From positions 1 to 35,366 of the IMG/VR virus record IMGVR_UViG_3300030331_004026: a stretch of DNA of 35,366 nucleotides; one strand, 5' to 3'. A program made the position numbers and the translations under genes. The notes under the pieces were generated by a model. That model saw nothing but the letters and a program-made list of their open reading frames with translations, was not told the origin of the DNA and made no database searches. Below, piece after piece: positions 26,139 through 33,365 of this stretch; within the stretch, counting starts at the first letter, position 1, and every line of letters starts with the position of its first letter. The stretch comes from a virus.

Positions 26139-27728
26139 ATGGCAGACAGGCCACTGGGTGAAGTAATAGAAGAACTCACCGAAACAATCAAACGACTAGA
26201 GTCGAAACAAGCGAAAGCAAAGCCAGGTAAAACTTTCGGTGATGTCATGTCCGGTGTCAATGTTGAAACATTTTTCCCATCAATTCTATCCCCAATCGGC
26301 CGAGGTGGTCAGAATGTCGCAAATCTTATACAAGGAACCATCAATCAATTCAGAGGACGAAGACTGTCATCTGCGAGGTCGCAACTGGAAGAACTACAGT
26401 CTCAGATGGGTTCCGAGGAGTCTGAATCGGAATCAGCATCCGAACCCGTTTCACCAACATCCCAGTCTAGTTCCTTTGAACCCATCTCACCAATCTTAGA
26501 AAATATAGAACACATTGTTCATGATTCTTACAATTGTCTCCTAGACATCAAAAAGATTCTAGGTGATGGGTTGAAACTCGACACGAAGGAAAACAAAGAA
26601 AATAAGGTAAAAGAACGAGCAGACGAAAGGAAAGATTCAAAAGAATCAAGAATTAAACTCGAAAAGAGTCGTGAAGCTTCACGCGGAGGATTTGCATCTT
26701 CTATGAAAAATATGGGAATTGCGAGTTTGGGTGCAGCTGCGGAAGTCACCGGTGGAGGTGGTATGGGCGGTATGGTTACGAGTATACTTGGAACTCTGTC
26801 GATGTCTGCTATACTCCCCATCATCACTACGATTGGTGGAGCTATTTTGACAGCATTGGGGGCGATTATATCCACAGTGGGATTACCTGTTATTCTCGGT
26901 ATACTGGGTATCGCCGGGTTGATTACCGCAATAATTGTTTTCAAAGATGAAATCCTCGGCGTCCTCAAGTACATCGGCGATATAGCGAGACAAATCTTTG
27001 GATGGTTGATCAAAGATGAAGAAGCACCTCCAGTAGTTAAATCACTCCAACAATTTGTACAAGACACTGCTGAGGCCGGGGGAAGGGCAATGATGCTCGG
27101 CCTCGATCAGGGAATCTTCGGCCCAGTCAACGCCGAATCCCTTATCACTGGACCCCGAGGTTCCCGACGAGAACAGTTGGTAATGGATGAGTCCTCTCGC
27201 CTTGAACGTGCATCTGGTGGCGCACCAAATGAAATTCAGAACGCATCAAGCGAACAAGAAAAATTCAGAATATTGTTGAATCAGTTCGAGAAGGCGATGC
27301 CGATCGTCGGCGGTCGGGGAACTGCAATCGATGAAATCAAGGATTTACCCCTTCCCGAACGCCGGGAAGCTTTCCGTTTAATGCGAGAGGAAGACTTCCG
27401 AACATTTAGGAACATAGCAATTGAAGACGAGACTTTAAGACCACTTCTGTCACAGGTTGGGTCACTTAGAGAATTAGAACAGAAAGCTGGCAAAACCAAG
27501 ACTTCGCCCAGTGACTCCAACGTATCTCCTCCGGCTAAACCCACCAACCGTCCTCCCGCAACCATCGAACCTCCAGCTGGTAATAACTCACCGGCCGGCG
27601 GAAGCGATAACACTGCAAACTCCGATGTAGCTTCTGCTAGTGGTAAACCGAATATATTTCAGACTATAAACAATATAGAAAATATATTCCAGTCGAGTCC
27701 GTTACTACAGGGCACACAATTAGTATAA
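26139..27728 (+). CDS. Tape-measure/hub-like protein (gp29-like candidate)
   Basis: 529 residues (T4 gp29: 590). N-terminal helical segment (EELTETIKRLESKQAKAKPG), a Ser/Glu-rich low-complexity stretch at ~91-118, a charged coiled region at ~145-182, then a strongly hydrophobic Gly/Ile/Leu block at 211-268 (SAILPIITTIGGAILTALGAI...), and a Pro/Ser-rich C-terminal tail (~470-510). Hydrophobic blocks inside long helical proteins are typical of tape measures, which fix tail length and enter the host membrane. Its place right after the gp26/-1-frame pair is the position of the tape measure in other tailed phages. Identity with gp29 is inferred, not shown by residue matches. A different structural protein remains possible. 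Confidence 0.65.
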   Translation: MADRPLGEVIEELTETIKRLESKQAKAKPGKTFGDVMSGVNVETFFPSILSPIGRGGQNVANLIQGTINQFRGRRLSSARSQLEELQSQMGSEESESESASEPVSPTSQSSSFEPISPILENIEHIVHDSYNCLLDIKKILGDGLKLDTKENKENKVKERADERKDSKESRIKLEKSREASRGGFASSMKNMGIASLGAAAEVTGGGGMGGMVTSILGTLSMSAILPIITTIGGAILTALGAIISTVGLPVILGILGIAGLITAIIVFKDEILGVLKYIGDIARQIFGWLIKDEEAPPVVKSLQQFVQDTAEAGGRAMMLGLDQGIFGPVNAESLITGPRGSRREQLVMDESSRLERASGGAPNEIQNASSEQEKFRILLNQFEKAMPIVGGRGTAIDEIKDLPLPERREAFRLMREEDFRTFRNIAIEDETLRPLLSQVGSLRELEQKAGKTKTSPSDSNVSPPAKPTNRPPATIEPPAGNNSPAGGSDNTANSDVASASGKPNIFQTINNIENIFQSSPLLQGTQLV

Positions 27729-27751
27729 AAAAACCGGGTCCGAAGACCCGG
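27727..27751 (-). terminator. Intrinsic terminator after gp32
   Basis: On the minus strand: CCGGGTC, TTCG loop, GACCCGG (7 bp, C(UUCG)G tetraloop) followed by seven T. It lies 28 bases after the gp32 stop. The convergent plus-strand operon ends at 27728 inside the same element, where the T-run is lacking, so stopping is probably less efficient in that direction. Confidence 0.9.
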
Positions 27752-27779
27752 CTTCCCACTTCTCAAACGAAGATCGTCA

Positions 27780-28664
27780 TCATTCGTCGTTCGCTAGTTT
27801 CTGGAAGTAGGACATGGCGTCGTCCTCTTCATCAGGCTGAACAGTTGAAGCAGTAGTATCCTCCGCCTTCTCATAGTTATCAGAAGACGTTTCGATCTTG
27901 GTGGACTCCGCAGTGTTGTACGGAGTAGAACCACTAAGAACGGTATCTAGACGAGACTTGAGTTCATCGTAGGTCTTGAAGTTCGAAGCATCAGTAAACT
28001 CGGTGAGCTTGTGCTGCGAGTTCCAAAGAGCTTCAAGTCGTTCATCGTCACCATCGTGCATAGCAGACGGATGTTCAAATTCTGACTTGTCGTAGTTGGT
28101 ATAACCATCTACCTTACGAATCTTGATACGGAAGTTCGCACCATTCCAAAGATCGAATGGGTTGACAGCTTCCTCATCCTGAAACTCAGGATTCATCGCT
28201 TCATTAATCTTGTCGAAGATCTTCTTTCCATACTTGTAGAGGAAAACCTTGCCTTCATTCTCTGGGTTGGAGGGATCACTAACCACAAAGATGTTGGAGA
28301 TGTATTGAAGCTTTCGCTTGCGTTCGCGAGCGATATCCTTGTCCGATTCGACACCACTATTCCAGAGACGACTATTCATCTCTGAGACTGGATCTTTCTC
28401 CCCGAGGGTGGTACGAGAGTTCTCGATAAACCAACCACCCGGGCCCTGAAAGGCATGAGAGAAGAGACGCGCCCAAGGCACATCTTCGCCATCAGACGGA
28501 GGAAGGAAACGGATGACTGCGTAACCGTTGCCCGACTTGTCGGTCGCAGGTCGCCAAAAACGGTCATCCTTGTAAGAGTCCTTATTGCCGTTCATCTTCT
28601 CAAGTTCACTTGAGAGTCGTTCCATACTTGAACGGGACTTGTTTTTCATATCACTAAATGCCAT
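27780..28664 (-). CDS. 32: Single-stranded DNA-binding protein gp32
   Basis: Order of T4 gp32 features is kept. Residues 7-13 KNKSRSS form the LAST-type basic motif for cooperative binding. The core contains YAVIRFLPP, then NIFVVSDPSNPENEGKVFLY and YGKKIFDKINEAM, then DGYTNYDKSEF. The C-terminus is acidic (PDEEDDAMSYFQKLANDE), used for contacts with replication proteins. H70 matches the T4 zinc His, but the three T4 zinc cysteines are replaced (segment 82-95, NSRTTLGEKDPVSE) and there is no Cys anywhere in the protein. Shine-Dalgarno AAGGAG lies 7 bases before the ATG. Driven by a consensus sigma-70-like promoter 45 bases upstream and closed by its own terminator, so it can be transcribed alone. 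Confidence 0.97.
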   Translation of the reverse strand: MAFSDMKNKSRSSMERLSSELEKMNGNKDSYKDDRFWRPATDKSGNGYAVIRFLPPSDGEDVPWARLFSHAFQGPGGWFIENSRTTLGEKDPVSEMNSRLWNSGVESDKDIARERKRKLQYISNIFVVSDPSNPENEGKVFLYKYGKKIFDKINEAMNPEFQDEEAVNPFDLWNGANFRIKIRKVDGYTNYDKSEFEHPSAMHDGDDERLEALWNSQHKLTEFTDASNFKTYDELKSRLDTVLSGSTPYNTAESTKIETSSDNYEKAEDTTASTVQPDEEDDAMSYFQKLANDE

Positions 28665-28708
28665 GTGTATTCTCCTTGTTTCGTGTAAGGTGTTTCGTGT
28701 GAGTAAGT

Positions 28709-28737
28709 ATTATACTATGTATTCGTTGTGTTGTCAA
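28709..28737 (-). promoter_or_regulatory. Sigma-70-like promoter for gp32
   Basis: Minus strand TTGACA (28737-28732), 17-base spacer, TATAAT (28714-28709): full consensus on both boxes with ideal spacing. The -35 box lies 13 bases beyond the gp33 stop. The predicted transcript starts near 28702 and has a leader of ~38 bases ending in AAGGAGAATACAC. Confidence 0.85.
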
Positions 28738-28750
28738 GTGAAAAAACAGA

Positions 28751-28972
28751 TTAAATTGGAAGACTGGTCTTCTTGGGTAACATGTTCTGATTCATCGCTT
28801 CAACTTCTAACTTCTCTACAATGGGCTTTGAAACAAACTTACTGATTGCTTCTGGTTCGAGTTGGAGTTCTTCGCAAACATCCAGAACGGCCATCATATA
28901 GTCTTGCCCGTTCTTCTTTGCTTTGTCCTCGACCATCTTCGAGAAACTGTTTTGGTTTAATTCAAAAATCAA
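28751..28972 (-). CDS. 33: Late transcription coactivator gp33
   Basis: 73 residues matching the short gp33 of marine T4-like phages: NSFSKMVEDKAKKNG, then YMMAVLDVCEELQLEPEAISKF, then the C-terminal KLEVEAMNQNMLPKKTSLPI. gp33 binds the RNA polymerase beta-flap and, with gp55 and the gp45 clamp, activates late promoters. The N-terminal motif requires starting at a TTG (28972) that overlaps the deaminase stop as TTGA; the first ATG would remove 12 residues of the motif. AAGG lies ~9 bases upstream. Located next to gp32, as in T4 (32-59-33), though gene 59 is not between them. Confidence 0.8.
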   Translation of the reverse strand: MIFELNQNSFSKMVEDKAKKNGQDYMMAVLDVCEELQLEPEAISKFVSKPIVEKLEVEAMNQNMLPKKTSLPI

Positions 28973-29334
28973 TATTCTAACCTTTCGATTCCTTCGGGGG
29001 TTGTAAAATAAATCTTGTCAAACATCATTTTACACCAAGGCATACACAGTCGGCAAGGTCTAGCGATCCTCATATCACCAAATCGATTGAACCTCACATT
29101 GACGAGTGTGAGTCCTCCTCGTTGTTTACAACGAAGAAGGGCATCGAGTTCTGAATGAACCTCATCATATCTGTACCCAATTTCCTTTGCTTTTGGGTGC
29201 GTCTTGAAGTGGTTCGTGCCAACTGAAATCACGTTGTTCTTATGTATAATGAGCGAACAGTGTTTCTTTTTTCTATCTATACCCATCGAGATGGGTTTTG
29301 CGATATCTATAAATTTTTCTATGCGGGTAATCAT
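28969..29334 (-). CDS. Zinc-dependent cytidine/dCMP deaminase-like protein
   Basis: 121 residues. H60-S61-E62 (YRYDEVHSELDALL) and P93-C94-x-x-C97 (RPCRLCMPWC) are the zinc and catalytic motifs (H/C)xE and PCxxC of the deaminase superfamily. The N-terminal strand pair (HCSLIIHKNNVISVGTNHFK) precedes them in the usual order. Shorter than T4 dCMP deaminase (~190 residues) and without its second zinc-site insert. The substrate is not determinable: free nucleotides, a nucleic-acid base or a tRNA are all possible. It overlaps gp33 by 4 bases and follows the structured leader at 29354-29447, so it would be co-transcribed with gp33. Confidence 0.85.
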   Translation of the reverse strand: MITRIEKFIDIAKPISMGIDRKKKHCSLIIHKNNVISVGTNHFKTHPKAKEIGYRYDEVHSELDALLRCKQRGGLTLVNVRFNRFGDMRIARPCRLCMPWCKMMFDKIYFTTPEGIERLEY

Positions 29335-29353
29335 AATTTACTTCATAATTTAA

Positions 29354-29447
29354 AGAGCCCACCGAGTAGTTTCTGCGTGAGGGCGCAGAGAAGGTCGTGG
29401 GAATGTTATCAAAAACACATGACGACTCACTACTCGGTGGGTACTCT
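29354..29447 (-). ncRNA. Three-way-junction structured RNA / 5' leader
   Basis: Closing helix: 13 perfect pairs between CCCACCGAGTAGT (29358-29370) and its complement at 29429-29441, extended by four pairs (29354-29357 with 29444-29447) across a 2-base bulge. Inside are two hairpins: TCTGCG/CGCAGA (29372-29377 with 29384-29389) and GTCGT/ACGAC (29394-29398 with 29422-29426), the latter prolonged by ATGT/ACAT. It lies between the ParB-like gene and the deaminase gene. A late promoter motif ends at 29447, so transcription should begin at the base of the closing helix. It may be a stable small RNA, an mRNA-stabilising leader or a control element; strand assigned from the promoter and neighbours. 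No ORF of note inside. Confidence 0.6.
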
Positions 29448-29454
29448 ATTTATC
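29447..29454 (-). promoter_or_regulatory. Late promoter motif GATAAATA
   Basis: Minus-strand GATAAATA directly after the TAG stop (29455-29457) of the ParB-like gene. Predicted start about 6 bases on, at 29441, the first base of the 13-bp closing helix of the structured RNA. It would also transcribe the deaminase and gp33. Confidence 0.6.
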
Positions 29455-30642
29455 CTAGACTAACGAGAAACTATATGAACTGTTCTTCTGCCATGCCACC
29501 TGTTTCTTCATGTCGAATCTTACAAGATCATTTCTATCTTGAAGTTTTCGAAGACCCGGAAGCATACCGTAAAACACAATTAGTTTATCGAATTCTTTTT
29601 TCGACATACCAGTGAAGGTACATACAGCATTTCGCCATTCCATGAACTCTTTATAAATCTTTCTCGCTGCATCCTGAAAACCTTTTTCCTTATCAGCAGC
29701 AGTGTTAAGAGGAAGATACGCAACAAGTCGCTGCTCCCTCGGGAGGTCATTGTCGTCTTCGGGAATTGCTCTTTTGATGGCGTTGTTGAAATTTTTATCC
29801 CATGTGGTCGTGGGCAAAATCCTATATTCGCCCGCAGACTTCGACTCGGGAAAAACGTCTGGGCCCCAGGCCTTGTAATCCCAGTTTTCCAGTAATTCAT
29901 GCGGTTTGGCACCTGCCCGAGTCGGACCATATGCAAGCGCACAACTTGTACCAATATCAGAACGAACAGATTCGATCGCCTTTACGAGAGTTTCGTTTTT
30001 AAATCTAGCTGTTTGATTGATACGCACAGCTCGGTTCATCATTTCGACATCATCTGTTGGGTCAACCACATAAGTCTGTGGATATGATTCTTCATCACAC
30101 TGTTGTCTTAGTGCAAACTCCAAGTCTTCTCTCTTACAAGATTCATGAAGTTGGGGTGGTTGTTGGAAAATTTGACCAGCCTCGATTGCTGCAACCTTCT
30201 GATCTTTGATTGAGATGCCATCTGCAAATTTAAATCGTGCGACAATGATATTTGTTATCTTCAGTGAATTTATAATTTGAAGTCGAGTGTTTCCAGTTTC
30301 CACTGAAGATAAACCTTCATACGTCGAGATGCACGGGGGGAAGTGAAACACCTTCCATCCGTTTCTTCGAATTTCACTACGCAGTGCATCATAGTTCTCA
30401 CTGACACCGGACACCCGATGCTTCTGATGAACGACATTTGCGTTCATTAGATCGGAAACCTCCACAAGTTCGAACTTATCAAATTCCATAAGTCCGTCCT
30501 TGGTGAGCGCGTTATCGAAATACTGCGGTTCCGCTTGCTTCCAAAAATCGATGTTGTTGTTGTAGTGCTCGAGAATCGATTCATCGAACCGGTTATTTGG
30601 TAGGTCTTCTAACTTAATAACCATTTCTGTTGAGTTTGTCAT
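29455..30642 (-). CDS. ParB/sulfiredoxin-fold-like protein, 395 residues
   Basis: Residues ~57-140 have the ParB-like layout: FELVEVSDLMNANVVHQKHR, then YDALRSEIRRNGWKVFHFPP, then the ETGNTRLQIINSL loop (residues 115-127; the G-N/H-x-R turn) and a final strand NIIVARFKF. The remaining ~250 residues are helical and charged, with NQTARFKNETLVKAIESV and FYGMLPGLRKLQDRNDLVRF, unrecognised. ParB-like domains in phages act as nucleases, CTP-binding DNA-sliding proteins or DNA-modification partners; which applies here cannot be said. AAAGGAG lies 8 bases before the ATG. It is preceded by a hairpin leader and late-type motif and followed directly by another late promoter. Confidence 0.75.
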   Translation of the reverse strand: MTNSTEMVIKLEDLPNNRFDESILEHYNNNIDFWKQAEPQYFDNALTKDGLMEFDKFELVEVSDLMNANVVHQKHRVSGVSENYDALRSEIRRNGWKVFHFPPCISTYEGLSSVETGNTRLQIINSLKITNIIVARFKFADGISIKDQKVAAIEAGQIFQQPPQLHESCKREDLEFALRQQCDEESYPQTYVVDPTDDVEMMNRAVRINQTARFKNETLVKAIESVRSDIGTSCALAYGPTRAGAKPHELLENWDYKAWGPDVFPESKSAGEYRILPTTTWDKNFNNAIKRAIPEDDNDLPREQRLVAYLPLNTAADKEKGFQDAARKIYKEFMEWRNAVCTFTGMSKKEFDKLIVFYGMLPGLRKLQDRNDLVRFDMKKQVAWQKNSSYSFSLV

Positions 30643-30680
30643 TATACAAACTCCTTTCTGGGTTTTACCCCGTTTGAGTA

Positions 30681-30705
30681 ACGTGAGAAGTATTAGTCCT
30701 CACAT
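30681..30705 (-). other. 5' leader hairpin of the ParB-like gene
   Basis: On the minus-strand RNA, AUGUGAGGA (30705-30697) pairs with UUCUCACGU (30689-30681): 9 bp with two G-U pairs that exist only in this orientation, loop of 7. It lies a few bases after the AATAAATA motif, so it would be at the 5' end of the transcript. Confidence 0.5.
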
Positions 30706-30713
30706 GATTAAAT

Positions 30714-30721
30714 TATTTATT
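30714..30721 (-). promoter_or_regulatory. Late promoter-like motif AATAAATA
   Basis: Minus-strand AATAAATA, 71 bases before the ParB-like gene and 8 bases before the leader hairpin, downstream of the tRNA-Asn gene. One mismatch to TATAAATA. Activity inferred. Confidence 0.45.
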
Positions 30722-30756
30722 AGAAAAACACTATAAAACAAGTGGTTTTCGGTAAA

Positions 30757-30829
30757 CTCCCCGAGCTGGACTCGAACCAGCAACCTAGCGGTTAACAGCC
30801 GCTCGCTCTACCAATTGAGCTATCAGGGA
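30757..30829 (-). tRNA. tRNA-Asn (anticodon GTT)
   Basis: 73 bases. Acceptor TCCCTGA pairs with TCGGGGA (one U-G); D-arm GCTC...GAGC; anticodon stem AGCGG/CCGCT around loop CTGTTAA; T-arm CTGG-TTCGAGT-CCAG. Discriminator G; the CCA end is not encoded. It lies 22 bases after tRNA-Arg on the same strand. Confidence 0.95.
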
Positions 30830-30851
30830 AAAGCACTACCCTCCGAAGGAA

Positions 30852-30925
<74 letters not shown>

Positions 30926-30946
30926 AGAAAATGTTGATAGTAAACG

Positions 30947-31084
30947 CTACCGGATCTTGCGACCACTACCCGAACGTGCAGTACGGGAAGGAGCGTTACC
31001 CTTCTTCTTCTTTGACTTGCGTGGACTTCCCACCTTCATCATGTTGTTAACGTGCTTCGACTGTGCTGAGGTTTTTGCTGCCAT
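30947..31084 (-). CDS. Small highly basic protein, 45 residues
   Basis: ATG at 31084 with AAGGA 9-10 bases upstream, stop TAG at 30947, 21 bases before tRNA-Arg. The product begins MAAKTSAQSKHVNNMMKVGS and continues with PRKSKKKKGN and a C-terminal RTARSGSGRKIR: about one third of residues are Lys or Arg and only two are acidic or none by my reading. It has its own sigma-70-like promoter, so it is probably made early and abundantly. No homologue recognised; nucleic-acid binding or interaction with a host acidic target is a reasonable inference. Codon usage is orderly (GC-biased third positions such as AAG, CGC), supporting a real gene. Confidence 0.7.
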   Translation of the reverse strand: MAAKTSAQSKHVNNMMKVGSPRKSKKKKGNAPSRTARSGSGRKIR

Positions 31085-31106
31085 GTGTATAATCCTTTCG
31101 TGTTAT

Positions 31107-31134
31107 ATTATACATCACACTACGAATAAGTCAA
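31107..31134 (-). promoter_or_regulatory. Sigma-70-like promoter for the 45-residue gene and tRNA-Arg/Asn
   Basis: Minus strand TTGACT (31134-31129), 16-base spacer, TATAAT (31112-31107). Predicted start near 31100, about 16 bases before the ATG. No terminator is seen between it and the two tRNA genes, so they are probably one unit. Confidence 0.75.
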
Positions 31135-31143
31135 GCTCCAATG

Positions 31144-31171
31144 AAAAACTCCCCGGAAAAGTCCGGGGAGT
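31144..31171 (-). terminator. Intrinsic terminator after the 652-residue structural gene
   Basis: Perfect 10-bp stem ACTCCCCGGA / TCCGGGGAGT with a 4-base loop (31148-31171), followed on the minus strand by TTTT. It lies 22 bases after the structural gene stop and just upstream of the next promoter. Confidence 0.9.
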
Positions 31172-31193
31172 CTTTCGTGAACTGTGTTTATAT

Positions 31194-33152
31194 TCAACCT
31201 CCACCACCGGGGACACCGGAAGGCGCAAATCCAAAGATTGGTCTGGGTTTGTTAGGATCAATCGTTCCAGTTGCACCCTGATCTGCTGCTTCGTAATCAG
31301 CAACGAATCGGATATCACTTGGTAGTCTAACGAATCCACCCTCAGTAATTACCTTAAGGCCTTGTGCTTCGGTTGGGTGCGAAACGCCTGGTCCAACCTT
31401 TGCATTCTTAAAGTTACTTCCGTCGCCTCGAACACCAAGATCGAGAGAAGACTTGGTATAGATACTTCCCTTATTGAAAGTGACTCTGTTGGTGTCGGTA
31501 AGACTAGTTCTGTAAGATTCATCACCGAAGGCTCGATGAGTTGAGGACTCGCCTAGATCACCCCGTCCATCCATATAGATGAGGTAATCTCCGAGTGCCA
31601 CTTTACCCGCTTCTAATTGAAGGTTTTCACAAGTAAATCCGCCGGTTTCACCCAACCCGTCGATTAAGAACAAGTTGTTCGATCCAACCACATCATATCC
31701 CTCGTAAGTTCTGCCTTCCGATGGACTGTTTATTGGGTCAAAGGAGAAGAAGGATTCATTTGCGTTGATCACAGCCCTATATGTGTTACCATCGGGATCT
31801 TCGCGGAGGAATAAGTTGGTGATCGAGTAAAGTTGTGTATTCGTATCACCTGAAATTCCCCCTAACCCGAATGTAATGGGTCTATGATTACCGTAAGCCT
31901 GACCAGCATTTGCTGGGAAACCTCCCAGCGATTGACTACGATTAAATTCATTTCTCTGTGGGTAAAGATAGAAATTAGTGTAAATACCACTTATCTTTGT
32001 TCGTCCCGGTCTATACTCAGAGTTGATGATTACATTCGGAACAGTCCCTTTGGGATGAAGTACAAGTCTAGAGATATAGTATTTTCCGATGATCGAGTCG
32101 GCCACCCGAGGTTCATAGTTTGTCCGGGTGAAGTCACCAAGTGAAAGGGTATCCGTAATCGTAAAATCCTTGTCGGTGCCGAAGTGTCCGTCGTAACCGA
32201 GGTCGTCAGATAAAGCTTCAAAGGTGAGTATGGACTTGTTAGCCTCAGCTTGACGATCATCGTTGACGTTCACAAACCTGAACGGAAGATCTCGGACTCC
32301 AGATACAACCTGTTCGTATGTTCCACCCTGCAACTGAACAGAAAGTCGGGTTCCTCTTAATGAACAAAAATCAACTTGACTATCGATGAGGTTGATCGAG
32401 AATGGAGCATTGGGGTTTGCAATTACTGTTTCAGCGAGAATTCTCAAACCACTAGCAGTGTTCCCAATACCAAAGGTAACTCCATCGGTGCCCGGTCCGA
32501 CTCGTCCCTGACTGTCGATCCAACCATTGTTATTCTGTCCCGATAGTAAGTATCTAAAACCATCGTACATTCCAATGAATCCCGCTTGGTGATCGGTTCT
32601 AAAGAAATCACCATCATCGTTGGAGCAATTGTTACCTCCAAGGGAGTTACCACCCTGTCCCATCTCGACGATTCCCGCTAGGAATGTGCCTGAGGCGTGG
32701 AATTGAGTGTGATCAGCACCAGAACAGTTACCAAAAGAGTAACCATAGTTCCGGTCTACGACTAAAGACTTAAGTTTGTCGGAAGTGTTACCGGCACCGA
32801 TCCATCCCTTTCCGTCGTTTTCTCCCCAAAAACCACCGAATAGACATGGTGTTAGAGGAAGCGAATATGTAATTCCATTTGTGTTGTTGATACATTCAAA
32901 TCTTACATGATCGCCGCCACCGGGAGGTCTTGATGCCGGTGCGAGGTGAAAGTCTCCGGTGCTACCACCATCCCAGTCACCAGACCCACCAGAACCACCA
33001 TCAGCGAAAGTAATTCCTTCTCTTCTAACTAACCAGTTTTCTTTTCTATTCCAAACGTAAGCAAGACGATCCCGTTCTGGAGTGTTTGTATTTATGTTAT
33101 TAGCTTGATTTCCGGAAATATAATTTCCTCGCCAAAAATATGAGTCTGCCAT
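31194..33152 (-). CDS. Predicted virion structural protein, beta-rich, 652 residues
   Basis: No signal peptide or membrane segment; very rich in Gly, Asn, Ser, Asp and aromatic residues. It starts MADSYFWRGNYISGNQANNI and has GSGGSGDWDGGSTGDF at ~54-69, then many short beta segments with NGWIDSQGRVG-like turns, suggesting a right-handed beta-helix or fibre/decoration protein. The tail ends in a Pro/Gly tract (GFAPSGVPGGGG). AGAGGG lies 9 bases before the ATG. It is flanked on both sides by terminators, so it forms a single-gene unit inserted between tRNA/small-gene cassettes. Composition resembles the late tail genes rather than its small neighbours. Role in the virion is inferred. Confidence 0.75.
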   Translation of the reverse strand: MADSYFWRGNYISGNQANNINTNTPERDRLAYVWNRKENWLVRREGITFADGGSGGSGDWDGGSTGDFHLAPASRPPGGGDHVRFECINNTNGITYSLPLTPCLFGGFWGENDGKGWIGAGNTSDKLKSLVVDRNYGYSFGNCSGADHTQFHASGTFLAGIVEMGQGGNSLGGNNCSNDDGDFFRTDHQAGFIGMYDGFRYLLSGQNNNGWIDSQGRVGPGTDGVTFGIGNTASGLRILAETVIANPNAPFSINLIDSQVDFCSLRGTRLSVQLQGGTYEQVVSGVRDLPFRFVNVNDDRQAEANKSILTFEALSDDLGYDGHFGTDKDFTITDTLSLGDFTRTNYEPRVADSIIGKYYISRLVLHPKGTVPNVIINSEYRPGRTKISGIYTNFYLYPQRNEFNRSQSLGGFPANAGQAYGNHRPITFGLGGISGDTNTQLYSITNLFLREDPDGNTYRAVINANESFFSFDPINSPSEGRTYEGYDVVGSNNLFLIDGLGETGGFTCENLQLEAGKVALGDYLIYMDGRGDLGESSTHRAFGDESYRTSLTDTNRVTFNKGSIYTKSSLDLGVRGDGSNFKNAKVGPGVSHPTEAQGLKVITEGGFVRLPSDIRFVADYEAADQGATGTIDPNKPRPIFGFAPSGVPGGGG

Positions 33153-33213
33153 TGTTTTTTCCCTCTTGTGATTTGACTTTTAAGTGAACAACTACTTCAG
33201 TCCAATCTATATA

Positions 33214-33240
33214 TAAAAAAAGAGTCCTTTTTAGGACTCT
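33214..33240 (-). terminator. Intrinsic terminator after the 44-residue gene
   Basis: Stem AGAGTCCT / AGGACTCT (8 bp, 4-base loop, 33221-33240) followed on the minus strand by seven T. The TAA stop of the 44-residue gene (33231-33233) lies inside the hairpin, so coding and termination overlap. Confidence 0.9.
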
Positions 33241-33365
33241 TTCTTCTTCTTAGAAGAGGGCTTCTTCTTTTTTTTACCGAAAATTTTCTCGTAGTTTTCT
33301 CGGTACTTTTCCATGTCTACCGGTCGATATTTGTCACCTTTACCGGCACCATGTTGTCCACTCAT
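33231..33365 (-). CDS. Small basic protein, 44 residues, GKGDxYRPxxxxKYxxNYExIFG motif
   Basis: ATG at 33365 overlaps the stop of the upstream membrane gene by 4 bases (ATGA). The product starts MSGQHGAGKGDKYRPVDMEK, continues YRENYEKIFGKKKKK and ends in a second Lys cluster. The pattern G-K-G-D-x-x-R-P...Y...W/Y-x-x-I-F-G recalls very small conserved phage proteins of unknown function. It is strongly positively charged at the C-terminus, so a nucleic-acid contact is possible. It is the last gene of the tRNA-Gly / membrane-protein cassette. Confidence 0.75.
   Translation of the reverse strand: MSGQHGAGKGDKYRPVDMEKYRENYEKIFGKKKKKPSSKKKKES

Noticed and set aside
26528-27067. 179-codon minus-strand frame opposite the tape-measure-like gene
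   Set aside because: Shadow frame; hydrophobic composition simply mirrors the codons of the sense gene.
33089-33096. CATAAATA on minus inside the 652-residue gene
   Set aside because: Inside the first codons of the gene it would have to transcribe; probably an Asn/Ile-Asn codon coincidence.
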